This document shows positions 25,453-34,178 of a stretch of DNA of 64,000 nt, piece by piece; position 1 is the first letter of the stretch, and the number at the start of each line of letters is the position of its first letter. The position numbers and the translations under genes were made by a program. The stretch lies in NCBI RefSeq assembly GCF_004000765.1, contig NZ_BILW01000003.1:124001-188000 (forward strand). The letters are read 5' to 3'. The DNA is from Paenibacillus chondroitinus NBRC 15376 (GTDB lineage: Bacteria; Bacillota; Bacilli; Paenibacillales; NBRC-103111). The notes beneath the pieces were generated by a model. That model did not search any database. It had not been told where the DNA came from and saw only the letters and a program-made list of their open reading frames with translations.

Positions 25453-26778
25453 TTAGCTACGATGAGCAGCGATTCGTTGTGCAACCTTTTCTACAGCAGT
25501 CAGTGTTTCCTGAACTTCCTTTTCCCCATGTGCGGTAGACACATACCAAAGTCCATTCGGACGGACGAGGATGCCCTCATGCAGCATTTCTTCGGCAAAT
25601 CGTGTATACAGCTGTGAATCTCGAAGGTTGAACGTATCGAAATCTGACACCTCTGAGTGATCGATAAACATGAGATGAAATACTGGCCCCTGCTGATTCA
25701 CAACCGCTTGGAGTCCGTTTGTTCTGAGAATCGAACGGATCCCATCTGTTAGTAGTGTCGCTGTATGTTCCATGTCCTTGAAGGCCTGCCCATCCGATTT
25801 GGACAACTCTTGGATCACAGCTAATCCCGCGGCTGTAGCTAGGCCATTTCCGTTTAATGTCCCGAGATGCATAACCGTCCCTTCTTCAATGAGGCGCATA
25901 ATGTCTCTTTTACCGGCTACCGCACTTAAGGGAATCCCCCCTGCCATCGCTTTGCCGATCGTCACAAGATCTGGAAGGATGCCGAATCGCTCGTGAGCAC
26001 CGCCTAAACCCAGTCGAAATCCAGTGATTACCTCATCCCAAATTAATACGATGCCGAACTTTGCGGTTAGTTCCCTCATTTTCTCCATATACCCCGGTTT
26101 AGGGGCAATACATCCGGAATTACACATAACAGGCTCAGTGATAACCGCCGAAATCTCATGCTGATGTTTCGTTAAAGTTTCCTCCAAAGCTGCAGGATCG
26201 TTCCATGGGAGCAAAATGAGATCTTTCAGGCTGTTTTGGCTTTGACCTGCAGTTCCCTGGATTATTTCTGATCCAGCTGCTTCTGTATTTCCGGATGAAG
26301 AAAAATCCGGGCTCGGGAAAGACGTGAAAATCGCATCCGACCACCCATGATAATGGCCATAAAAGCGGACCGTTTTGGTCCTACCCGTATAAGCGCGTGC
26401 GAGTCGGAGAGCCAGCATCACCGCTTCAGTCCCCGATCCGCTGAACGCCACTTGTTCCGCACAGGGCAATATTTCGGTTAAACGCTGACCCAAGCGGATT
26501 TCACCCTCGTGCTGCAAACCATATGTACTTCCTTTTTGCATAGCCTCATACAGTTGTTCGTTAAATGCAGGATGAGCATGACCGAGAATCAAAGGCCCAT
26601 AGGCCAACATATAGTCGATATATTCATGATGGTCCACATCCAGAATTCTGGCGCCATAGGCCTTTTGCACATACAACGGCGTCGGTTTCATAGAGGCTCG
26701 AAGACTGCTTGCCACACCTCCCGCCACATAATTTTTTGCTTCTTGCAATCTCTCTACGGATTGTAAGTATCTATTCAT
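25453..26778 (-). CDS. PLP-dependent class III aminotransferase, glutamate-1-semialdehyde mutase-like
   Basis: A 441-residue fold-type I enzyme. The N-terminus ARILDVDHHEYIDYMLAYGP and AFSGSGTEAVMLALRLARAY are characteristic of GSA aminomutase-like enzymes. The PLP lysine is in TIGKAMAGGIPLSAVAGK and the LIWDEVITGFR region precedes it. True hemL sits with other heme genes, which are absent; the catabolic neighbours suggest an amino acid or amino-sugar substrate. Its ATGA start overlaps the M81 gene stop. Confidence 0.92.
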   Translation of the reverse strand: MNRYLQSVERLQEAKNYVAGGVASSLRASMKPTPLYVQKAYGARILDVDHHEYIDYMLAYGPLILGHAHPAFNEQLYEAMQKGSTYGLQHEGEIRLGQRLTEILPCAEQVAFSGSGTEAVMLALRLARAYTGRTKTVRFYGHYHGWSDAIFTSFPSPDFSSSGNTEAAGSEIIQGTAGQSQNSLKDLILLPWNDPAALEETLTKHQHEISAVITEPVMCNSGCIAPKPGYMEKMRELTAKFGIVLIWDEVITGFRLGLGGAHERFGILPDLVTIGKAMAGGIPLSAVAGKRDIMRLIEEGTVMHLGTLNGNGLATAAGLAVIQELSKSDGQAFKDMEHTATLLTDGIRSILRTNGLQAVVNQQGPVFHLMFIDHSEVSDFDTFNLRDSQLYTRFAEEMLHEGILVRPNGLWYVSTAHGEKEVQETLTAVEKVAQRIAAHRS

Positions 26779-28259
26779 TGGGCGTGCTCCTTTTCAGGGA
26801 AATGAAATGGAAAAACGGATCGTGGAACATGATGGTAGGTTAGACGATGAAGTGAGGGGGTGCAGCATCCTGGAGTATCTACTTCGATGACTTGCTTGGC
26901 GATAGGACCGAATGCGCTTATCCACGCGACGGCCGATTTAACCACAATGAGATGAAAATCTTGCGGGTTCAAGCCTATGGATTCGACATGTCCAATATCC
27001 CATGGGGGAACTCGTTCCTCTGTAAGAACAATTGTAACTTGATTAGTATCAATGACAGCAGTTTTGCCCATATAAGCCACGGCGCCTTTCATATATGGCC
27101 CTCTATGCGTATACTTACCATCGAAAAGCAGCTTGATTTTCCCTTCAATTTCAACCGGATTTCCATGCAAGGTATCGCTTTTTCCACCAATAGCGCACGA
27201 AATTTCACTGCCCACTCCTCGCTCACATGCGATGGATACAGCTTCCCGATCACGAATAACGATTAAACTCCGAAGTGGAAGCTTTAATAGCTCAGGCAGC
27301 AAATGCGTCCCATCGGCTGGAGCTCCCCCGCCTACATTATCCGACGCTTCAACAAGAAGGATGGGTCCCTCCTTGGCATCCATGGCAAGTCTGATCGCTT
27401 GCTCGGCATCAACTTGTTGAACGAGAAATTCATCTCGGTGTGCCCAAGCAAGATCAGCCAGCTTCTTCGCATAATAGTTGGCCAATGCTTCATTCCGATT
27501 GGTCGTTACCGCAAACGCCATTCCTGCAAAAGGCACATCACTGTAAGGAAATCCACCGCAGACGGTCACGTTAAGAACTTCGGGATCTTTCTCCATATCA
27601 AAGGCTTCCTCCATGATGGCCTTCATGATCCCTTTTGTCGTTATCATTTTTTGCGGTGCAACAAGCATGTTTGGTCTGGCAATGGCCATGACAGGCTCAA
27701 TCTCGCCGCGAATCTGACGAACCAAGAGATGCAGCGCATCTTCTCCACGCTCATAGGCGTCAATATGCGGATACGTATCGTAACCTACGAGAAAGTCGCA
27801 TAATCGAGACATTTTCTCGCCCAAATTGGCATGAAGGTCGACCGTTACCGCTATAGGAATTTGCGCACCTATATCACTACGGATAGCCTCCAATATAGCC
27901 GTCTCCATGTCGAAACAGTGTTCAGAAACCATTGCCCCATGAAGAATAACGACCATTCCATCAAGATCAGATGCAATTGAGCGTGTTAACTGTTCCAAAA
28001 TCAGCCCTGCTGCTTCTTCCGACACGATGCCGCTTGGCGTCGCAGACGTATACAGCCCTGGTACAAGAGTAACTTTCTCTTCTGCAGATGCAGTGATAAC
28101 GCCTCCCATTGTCGTTCGGGTATGCTCGAATAAGTCGATGAAGGCATCCCTCCCAAGCGTGAAACAATGTTGAAAATCATTCCAATGTGTCTGTACTGGA
28201 GCGAAAGTGTTCGTTTCATGATAAACACCGACAACTCCAATGCGCAGTTGGCTTAACAT
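26775..28259 (-). CDS. M81 family metallopeptidase (MlrC-like)
   Basis: A 494-residue protein. The start at 28259 (MLSQLRIGVVGVYHETNTF) is chosen because a GTG upstream would overlap the ribosome site AGGTGG. The conserved N-terminal domain has YHETNTFAP, ITVDLHANLG and VGYDTYPHID, giving zinc ligands. The MlrC C-terminal domain begins near residue 310 with EASDNVGGGAPADGT. The family is named for the third enzyme of microcystin degradation; most members have unknown substrates. It leads a five-gene operon for an undescribed pathway. Confidence 0.93.
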   Translation of the reverse strand: MLSQLRIGVVGVYHETNTFAPVQTHWNDFQHCFTLGRDAFIDLFEHTRTTMGGVITASAEEKVTLVPGLYTSATPSGIVSEEAAGLILEQLTRSIASDLDGMVVILHGAMVSEHCFDMETAILEAIRSDIGAQIPIAVTVDLHANLGEKMSRLCDFLVGYDTYPHIDAYERGEDALHLLVRQIRGEIEPVMAIARPNMLVAPQKMITTKGIMKAIMEEAFDMEKDPEVLNVTVCGGFPYSDVPFAGMAFAVTTNRNEALANYYAKKLADLAWAHRDEFLVQQVDAEQAIRLAMDAKEGPILLVEASDNVGGGAPADGTHLLPELLKLPLRSLIVIRDREAVSIACERGVGSEISCAIGGKSDTLHGNPVEIEGKIKLLFDGKYTHRGPYMKGAVAYMGKTAVIDTNQVTIVLTEERVPPWDIGHVESIGLNPQDFHLIVVKSAVAWISAFGPIAKQVIEVDTPGCCTPSLHRLTYHHVPRSVFPFHFPEKEHAQ

Positions 28260-28411
28260 ACAGATGTTCACCACCTAACAAATAATGGAATTAAATTGAG
28301 ATATTCTGGAAATAGTGTAGCATACGAATTTTATTTACATCAAGAAAAATATTTTATATACAGAAAATTGGTTCAGGGTAAAATTACCAATCTGATTTGC
28401 AAAAAAAGCAT

Positions 28412-28441
28412 GCATAATAGCTCCTCTACCTCCGCATGATA
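28412..28441 (+). promoter_or_regulatory. Sigma-G-type promoter of the SASP gene
   Basis: GCATA (28412-28416), 18 bases, CATGATA (28435-28441) fits the sigma-G pattern GMATR and CATNHTA, 32 bases upstream of the ATG. Confidence 0.8.
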
Positions 28442-28473
28442 GGAGTACACCAAAAAAAGGAGTGATTTTTTCC

Positions 28474-28683
28474 ATGGCAAACAATAGTACATTAGTGGTT
28501 CCTCAAGCGAAAGCAGCTTTAAATCAAATGAAGTATGAAGTAGCTCAACAATTGGGAATTCCTCTATCACCAGATGGTTACAATGGGAATCTCGCGACTC
28601 GCGACGCAGGCTCTATTGGTGGCAGCATTACAAAAAGATTGGTACAAATGGCTGAACAACAACTGCAAGGTTTCCAACGTTAA
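28474..28683 (+). CDS. Alpha/beta-type small acid-soluble spore protein
   Basis: A 69-residue DNA-binding spore protein. It begins MANNSTLVVPQAKAAL, has the germination-protease region YEVAQQLGIPLSPDG and ends with GSIGGSITKRLVQMAEQQL, all typical of the family. It saturates spore DNA and protects it from UV and heat. AAGGAG lies about 11 bases upstream, and a sigma-G promoter is present. Differences from the consensus are notable: Gln follows the protease cut region where Glu is usual, and Ser replaces Glu in GGEITK. Confidence 0.97.
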   Translation: MANNSTLVVPQAKAALNQMKYEVAQQLGIPLSPDGYNGNLATRDAGSIGGSITKRLVQMAEQQLQGFQR

Positions 28684-28706
28684 TATCGTAACTTAGTAGC
28701 AAACAC

Positions 28707-28752
28707 AAAAAAGACTCCACTCACCTCCTCCTGGTGAATGTAGTCTTTTTTT
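28707..28752. terminator. Bidirectional terminator between SASP and squalene-synthase-like gene
   Basis: The arms AAAGACTCCACTCACC and GGTGAATGTAGTCTTT pair with few mismatches and are flanked by A and T runs, so it can serve both convergent genes. Confidence 0.75.
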
Positions 28753-28771
28753 CTATCTATGTATGATCCGT

Positions 28772-29581
28772 TTATCCTGATACACGACTAACAATTTTCA
28801 GCACCGCATCTCTTGTCAGTTTATTGCCACCAACCGCGATAAGGTTGACCGTAGCATGAGCAAGCGCCAAGGGCACTTTGCAAAATTTCAATGCCGGACC
28901 TTCCTTAAGGTCTGCGATATAAGCGTCGGCAAGTTGTAAATTGCGGCGCGTGTACTGCTGCATTTCCTTCATTCCCCAACCGTTTGGAAAAAAGTCCACG
29001 CCGCGTTTCAGATCTTCTCCTCGATTTCGGAGAATATTTACCGCTTGCAGCCCTCTTCCGAAGCCAATCGCCTTCGTTCGATCGGATGTTGTCCCGTCAT
29101 GCCACTGCCATAGTTCGGATAGCATTTCACCGACCATGCCAGCAACACTGTACGTATAGCGGTCCAAATCCTCTTCCGTATGGATGTTCCATCCGTTTTG
29201 AACCCAATCGGCCATATCTAAAGACATCTTGGCGATGTAATGAAATACAATGGGAGCGCCGGAAGTTGGACATAGCTGAGCCCACTCATCAAGCTGCATC
29301 GTAACGGCAGGCAATACGGCCTTATGCGGTGATAGTAAAGTTTGTATTTCCGCCATCGGGTTAGGAGATTGGAATGCTTTATGTACTCCGATTAGTAACT
29401 CAATTTTCAATGGGTCATCTAGATCATCATGATCTTCGATTTCGTCTATAGCCCGCATACATAGATAGGCTGATGTGACAGCCTCTTTCAAGCCTAAATC
29501 CAAACTATTTATAGGTATATAAAAAGTACGGCTTGTTTCCTTCAACATGGTCATTGCATCATTCAGGACGACGTTATTAAT
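28772..29581 (-). CDS. Squalene/phytoene synthase family protein, probable ATT start
   Basis: A 269-residue head-to-head prenyl synthase. Key motifs: DEIEDHDD near residue 46 (first Asp-rich motif) and NILRNRGEDLKRG near residue 180 (second motif, with Asn where NxxRDxxED normally has Asp). It probably makes a C30 isoprenoid for carotenoids or hopanoids, or is a divergent member. The first ATG (29554) has no ribosome site. In frame, 27 bases upstream, ATT at 29581 lies six bases after GGAGGGAG, so ATT is the likely start. ATT starts are rare in bacteria (infC is the known example). Confidence 0.82.
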   Translation of the reverse strand: MNNVVLNDAMTMLKETSRTFYIPINSLDLGLKEAVTSAYLCMRAIDEIEDHDDLDDPLKIELLIGVHKAFQSPNPMAEIQTLLSPHKAVLPAVTMQLDEWAQLCPTSGAPIVFHYIAKMSLDMADWVQNGWNIHTEEDLDRYTYSVAGMVGEMLSELWQWHDGTTSDRTKAIGFGRGLQAVNILRNRGEDLKRGVDFFPNGWGMKEMQQYTRRNLQLADAYIADLKEGPALKFCKVPLALAHATVNLIAVGGNKLTRDAVLKIVSRVSG

Positions 29582-29772
29582 GAAATTCTCCCTCCAAGTA
29601 ATCGTTTAGCATATAACTTCTAGATAGCTAGATATCATGATAACACACGTTGTCATTGTCAATCCAAATTTTAATAACATTTCTCTACGAAGCTCCCCGT
29701 CAGCCTCCCGTTATGTTTCAGAGGAAATCCTCATACATTGAGTAATGACTGCCACTAGAGAGGAGTTCTACC

Positions 29773-30444
29773 ATGTACGGGTATCCAATTAACAAGACAG
29801 CATCTCCTTCGAATTCAATCCACTCATCTACCATCGAAGTCCTGGGTGAGGGTTCTGTGACCGCGACACCCGACCGGGCTGTGGTTGATCTTGGCGTTGT
29901 GACGGAGGGTCCTAACTTGCAGGCCATTCAGGCTGATAACGCCAAAGCCATATCCAACATCATTCAATCTATGATGAGTCTAAACATCCCCCGAGAAAAG
30001 ATACAAACGCAAGATTATCGTATAGAAGTCGTTAATGATTATGTAGATGGGAAACAAATTTTTCGAGGTTATAAGGTCACCCATCTGCTGCAAATCACCA
30101 TGGATCATGTAGGTCAGACAGGAAAACTTGTTGATACAGCCGTTGCGAATGGCGCGAATCAAGTCACGAGCATTCAGTTTACTATAGCACATCCAGAATT
30201 TTATGAGAATCAAGCCTTGTCGGTAGCTATTCAACGTGCACGTCAAAAAGCTTATACCATCGCAAATACACTAGGTGTGACGCTTGGCGCAATCCCTTCC
30301 CAAGTGCAGGAATCTCCGCGGCCGGCAGGGCCAATGCCTTACATGGCTACAGCCAAGTTTGCTGCAAGCTCGGTTGAAACCCCTATTGAACCTGGACAAT
30401 TAACGATCAAAGCAGCAGTTCGCGTGTGGTATCTTTTTGCCTAA
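29773..30444 (+). CDS. SIMPL domain protein (DUF541)
   Basis: A 223-residue protein. Residues 20-200 match the SIMPL (DUF541) domain: STIEVLGEGSVTATPDRAVV at the start and AVQ-type helix IQRARQKAYTIANTLGVTLG near residue 155. GAGAGGAG precedes the start. There is no signal peptide, unlike most family members, so it may be cytoplasmic. Family functions are varied or unknown, with links to oxidative stress and outer-surface proteins. Confidence 0.9.
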   Translation: MYGYPINKTASPSNSIHSSTIEVLGEGSVTATPDRAVVDLGVVTEGPNLQAIQADNAKAISNIIQSMMSLNIPREKIQTQDYRIEVVNDYVDGKQIFRGYKVTHLLQITMDHVGQTGKLVDTAVANGANQVTSIQFTIAHPEFYENQALSVAIQRARQKAYTIANTLGVTLGAIPSQVQESPRPAGPMPYMATAKFAASSVETPIEPGQLTIKAAVRVWYLFA

Positions 30445-30460
30445 TTCATTTGCAGGTAGC

Positions 30461-31336
30461 TCATTTAGCAGGTTCGTAATGGACATGAACTTCGAATACT
30501 TCTGATGTCTTCTTTAACTCATTTTCCACTTTTGTTGCAATATCATGAGCTTTTTGAAAATCCAAATCTGCTTTTACCGAAAGAACAACGTCTACAACCG
30601 CATTGCTTCCGTAATTTCTAGCTCGGAGGTCCTTCACACTTTCTACCCCTTCCACTTGCAGCACGGTATCTTTAAAAGCTTGAATTGCCGCTTCATCGAA
30701 ACCGTCTGATAGATAATGAGAGGCTTCACGGAATATGTCCCATGCTGTTTTACATATAATAAATCCAACCAATACCGCGGTCAGAGGGTCAAGCCAGGGC
30801 AAACGGAATTGGGAACCAACGATGCCGATGACGGTCCCGATACTTACAAAAGCATCGGATAAATTATCTTTTGCTGCAGCCATGACGGCTTGACTTTTAA
30901 TTTTTTGGGCAAGATTTTTATTATAACGATAGACAACATACATAACAACCGCACAGAAAATCCCCGTCCACACAGATATGAGGTCCGGAGCTTGCTCTTT
31001 CGCTTGAAAAATCGATTTGACAGCGGTTATAAATACATCCAGTCCGACTGCCATCATAATGAATGACGCGACTAATGAGGCAATCGTTTCTGATTTCCAG
31101 TGTCCATAAGGATGATTTTCATCCGCCGGTTTTTGAGCTAATTTTAATCCAATCAACACCGCTATGGATGCCACAATATCTGTCGCATTATTTAATCCAT
31201 CAGCTTTTAAAGCTTCAGAACCTGATAGATGTCCAACGATTAACTTCAAGGCGGAAAGACATATGTAGGCAACAATGCTGATGACAGCTCCCCGCTCACC
31301 CATTTTTAAATTTTCATATCTCATCTCTTGTTCCAT
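30461..31336 (-). CDS. Cation diffusion facilitator (CDF) family transporter
   Basis: A 291-residue metal-efflux protein. Six membrane helices are followed by a cytoplasmic ferredoxin-like domain. Family motifs: ALKADGLNNATDIVASIAV (the metal-site DxxxD region on helix 2) and ENHPYGHWKSETIASL (start of helix 3), with HYLSDGFDEA later. It exports zinc, manganese, cobalt or similar ions against a proton gradient. GGGGAG lies nine bases before the ATG. No metalloregulator is adjacent. Confidence 0.95.
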   Translation of the reverse strand: MEQEMRYENLKMGERGAVISIVAYICLSALKLIVGHLSGSEALKADGLNNATDIVASIAVLIGLKLAQKPADENHPYGHWKSETIASLVASFIMMAVGLDVFITAVKSIFQAKEQAPDLISVWTGIFCAVVMYVVYRYNKNLAQKIKSQAVMAAAKDNLSDAFVSIGTVIGIVGSQFRLPWLDPLTAVLVGFIICKTAWDIFREASHYLSDGFDEAAIQAFKDTVLQVEGVESVKDLRARNYGSNAVVDVVLSVKADLDFQKAHDIATKVENELKKTSEVFEVHVHYEPAK

Positions 31337-31591
31337 AGCCCTGTACTCCCCTCGGCTTTTCGCTCAGCTAGTTCATCATATCAACCGAAGTTTGTGTGGG
31401 TCTAGAGAAACGTTTTTTCATATGGGTGAAAAAATAGGTAGGGGTAAAGAAAGTTGCCTCGTACAAAAAGATTAGGTTTATAGCAATCTATTATGGGGTT
31501 GTTAACCTTTTCAAATATTGTTTAAAATGAAAATTTAGTAGATAATTAATTTCATATGAAGTTCATGCTCCAACGGCTGGGAGGACAAGCC

Positions 31592-32065
31592 ATGAATAAA
31601 GAAGATCAAGTCATCATGAGGTTCAGGGACTTATTCAATAAGATGGTCTGGCTTAATAAATCTAAGATGGAAGTTAGTCTTAAGGGGTATACTTCTACTG
31701 AGGTGCATTGCATCGAATACATTGGCAGAAATGAAGATTCCAACGTGACCAAGCTTGCGGAATCCTTTTATATGACAAGCGGTGCCATAAGTAAACTAAC
31801 GAAAAAGCTCATACAAAAAGGCCTTATCGAAAGCTATCGGAAGCAGGAAAATAAGAAAGAAATTTATTTCAGGCTTACTGAGCTAGGCAAAGAAATTGAT
31901 AAAGTCCACGAGGAACTCCACAAAGAATTTAGAGAGCGGGATAAAGCCGTATTTGAGCAGGTAACCGAGAAACAATTTGATAGTATGCTTAAATTCGTAG
32001 AAAAGTATAGCAGTCATTTGGATGCTGAGATAAAGAAATTGGGTGTAGAGCTTAAGTCTGAATAA
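31592..32065 (+). CDS. MarR family transcriptional regulator of the adjacent MFS pump
   Basis: A 157-residue winged-helix protein. The start at 31592 (MNKEDQVIM) has GGGAGG seven bases upstream. The recognition region is NVTKLAESFYMTSGAISKLT, followed by the wing YRKQENKKEIYFRLTELG. An inverted repeat with a further half-site lies in the promoter of the MFS gene downstream, so it probably represses that pump and is relieved by a drug-like ligand. Confidence 0.93.
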   Translation: MNKEDQVIMRFRDLFNKMVWLNKSKMEVSLKGYTSTEVHCIEYIGRNEDSNVTKLAESFYMTSGAISKLTKKLIQKGLIESYRKQENKKEIYFRLTELGKEIDKVHEELHKEFRERDKAVFEQVTEKQFDSMLKFVEKYSSHLDAEIKKLGVELKSE

Positions 32066-32087
32066 AAGTTTTCTCATAAAAATGCAC

Positions 32088-32124
32088 AAGCAGCCGGACT
32101 CTCTGATGAGTTGGCTGCTTTTTA
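32088..32124 (+). terminator. Terminator of the second marR gene
   Basis: The arms AGCAGCC and GGCTGCT flank a loop and are followed by five T residues. It separates marR from the MFS promoter. Confidence 0.7.
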
Positions 32125-32139
32125 ATGCCCTTGTTTTTG

Positions 32140-32188
32140 TTGACAAGGAAGCAAAATCGTGATAATTTTGTTTCCTAGGAAGCAAAAT
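32140..32188 (+). promoter_or_regulatory. MFS gene promoter with MarR-type operator
   Basis: TTGACA (32140-32145), 17 bases, TAATTT (32163-32168). An inverted repeat with arms ATTTTGTTTCC and GGAAGCAAAAT spans 32165-32188 across and beyond the -10 box. A third copy of the half-site GGAAGCAAAAT sits in the spacer (32147-32157). Confidence 0.75.
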
Positions 32189-32211
32189 ATGTTGTTGAAA
32201 GGAGACTTTAC

Positions 32212-33453
32212 GTGTCTTCAATTCCATCACAAAATAAACCGAACATAGAGCAAACCGTAGATAAAAAGGCATTACTTTTCGGGTTAATGTCTGTGTTTCT
32301 TTGCGGAATAGGCTTCAGTATCATTGCACCTGTCATCCCATTCCTTGTCCAGCCTTATACAAGCGGTCCGGGCGAACAAGCTATAGCGGTTACCCTGCTG
32401 ACATCAGTTTACGCAGTCTGTGTGTTTTTTGCGGCCCCGGCACTTGGAGCGCTGAGCGACAGATATGGCCGTCGTCCTTTGCTCTTAATATGCCTCACGG
32501 GTTCTGCGATTGGGTACTTCGTCTTTGGCTTAGGAGGTGCCCTATGGATACTATTTGTCGGACGCATCATTGAAGGTATTACTGGCGGAAGCATAAGCAC
32601 GATTTTCGCATATTTCGCAGATATCATTCCGCCGCAACAAAGAACCAAATACTTCGGATGGGTGAGCGCCGTTGTTGGTGTAGGCACGGTTATCGGCCCA
32701 ACTTTAGGTGGTTTACTTGCCAAGTTTGGATATGCTGCGCCCATGTATTTTGGAGCTATTATCACCTTATTGAATGTTGGTTTTGGATTGCTATATATGC
32801 CTGAGAGTCTTGAAAAGAAAAATAGACTAAAAGAGACTTCCTTCGTAAGGTTAAATCCATTTGCGCAACTCACAAACCTGTTTTCCATGAAAAGTTTAAA
32901 AAGATTGCTTATCTCCGCGTTCTTACTGTGGATTCCCAACGGATCTTTGCAGGCCGTATTCTCTCAATTTACTTTGGATACTTTCAGTTGGAAGCCTGCA
33001 CTAATCGGTCTTATGTTCTCAATTATCGGATTCCAAGATATTCTTTCACAAGCATTGATTATGCCTAAGCTTCTGACAAAATTAAGAGATGCACAGATCG
33101 TCATTCTTGGGATGGTTTCGGAAATCATAGGTTACATCCTTATTGCGTTATCGGCTTTGTTTACTTTCTACCCTCTTTTTATTGCTGGAATGTTTATATT
33201 CGGTTTCGGAGATTCGATCTATGGACCTTCCTTCAACGGGATGCTCTCCAAATCTGTCGATGCTAGTGAACAAGGCAGAATTCAAGGTGGCAGCCAGTCT
33301 ATTCAAGCATTAGCGCGAATGATTGGACCGGTTATCGGAGGACAAATCTATGTCTCGCTTGGCCATGCCGCACCTGCTTTTATGGGGATGATTCTAATTG
33401 CTGCGGCGATATTTGTTTTGTATAGGGGGACCATGCAAAAGAGCATCGTATAA
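32212..33453 (+). CDS. MFS drug-efflux transporter, TCR/Tet type
   Basis: A 413-residue transporter with twelve membrane helices. Motif A reads GALSDRYGRRPLLL between helices 2 and 3, and the antiporter-type GTVIGPTLGG on helix 5 fits 12-helix drug/proton antiporters. It starts with GTG, seven bases after AAAGGAG. Its MarR regulator lies just upstream and an operator covers its promoter, typical of an inducible multidrug pump. The substrates are unknown. Confidence 0.95.
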   Translation: MSSIPSQNKPNIEQTVDKKALLFGLMSVFLCGIGFSIIAPVIPFLVQPYTSGPGEQAIAVTLLTSVYAVCVFFAAPALGALSDRYGRRPLLLICLTGSAIGYFVFGLGGALWILFVGRIIEGITGGSISTIFAYFADIIPPQQRTKYFGWVSAVVGVGTVIGPTLGGLLAKFGYAAPMYFGAIITLLNVGFGLLYMPESLEKKNRLKETSFVRLNPFAQLTNLFSMKSLKRLLISAFLLWIPNGSLQAVFSQFTLDTFSWKPALIGLMFSIIGFQDILSQALIMPKLLTKLRDAQIVILGMVSEIIGYILIALSALFTFYPLFIAGMFIFGFGDSIYGPSFNGMLSKSVDASEQGRIQGGSQSIQALARMIGPVIGGQIYVSLGHAAPAFMGMILIAAAIFVLYRGTMQKSIV

Positions 33454-33567
33454 TTACATCCTTTGGTCATATGTCGTGGCCGACTTTGAATGAGCTACAA
33501 TATAAATTATTCCATAATTGAAACATTATTCATCTAAGGTTCGTCTTTAGTTGTGGAGGTGGATAAC

Positions 33568-34089
33568 ATGAAAAAACTTACCATATTTATCGCAATATTT
33601 ATTGTTCTTGGAGCTTGCGATAATTTAAAAACTAGTAGCTTAACTGAAACTTATCCAGTTGTCACTGAATCAACTGATTCGAAAGAATCAATTGAACTCA
33701 ATACTAGTTTAACTTTTCCTAATGAAGCTATATTTTCAACCACTTTAACTGCTCCAGAGGTAATACATTCAAATAAAATGATTAATGTGGAAGCCGTATT
33801 GAATAATTCATCTGAAGATTCATTTACTATTGATCATGCATCAGGGGTGTTTTATTTTATTGTTAAAGATAAAAACGGCAAACAAGTAAATACTTTTGTG
33901 ATGCCTTTGGTAGCTAAATCTCAAGTATTACTTGGTCATGGTAAAATAAAAGAAAATTATACATTCAAAATCGAAAAAGCTGAAACCTATGAGATTTCAG
34001 CAACTGCTAAATTTAAGATAAACAATGAAAATATTGAGAAATTATACGAAATAGAAACTAATAAAATAAAAATCAACATAATTAATTAA
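33568..34089 (+). CDS. Lipoprotein of unknown function, A+T-rich
   Basis: A 173-residue lipoprotein. The start at 33568 (MKKLTIFIAIFIVLGAC) has GGAGGTGG five bases before it; the lipobox is VLGAC. The mature part is rich in beta-strand and Asn/Lys and may be an immunoglobulin-like (BsuPI-type) domain with INVEAVLNNSSEDSFTIDH near residue 70. The gene is visibly more A+T-rich than its neighbours, which suggests recent acquisition. No function can be assigned. Confidence 0.78.
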   Translation: MKKLTIFIAIFIVLGACDNLKTSSLTETYPVVTESTDSKESIELNTSLTFPNEAIFSTTLTAPEVIHSNKMINVEAVLNNSSEDSFTIDHASGVFYFIVKDKNGKQVNTFVMPLVAKSQVLLGHGKIKENYTFKIEKAETYEISATAKFKINNENIEKLYEIETNKIKINIIN

Positions 34090-34178
34090 TTCAATGTAAT
34101 CATTGACATCCATCCAAATATAGGCATATGATTCGTTTATACGATAAGTCTTGTACATCCTATAGGAGGCATCCATCC

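Noticed and set aside
25453-26778. hemL (glutamate-1-semialdehyde aminomutase) in heme synthesis.
   Set aside because: No other heme gene is nearby, and the operon looks catabolic; called a class III aminotransferase instead.
28257-28274. Longer start for the M81 gene.
   Set aside because: The upstream GTG codons overlap the AGGTGG ribosome site.
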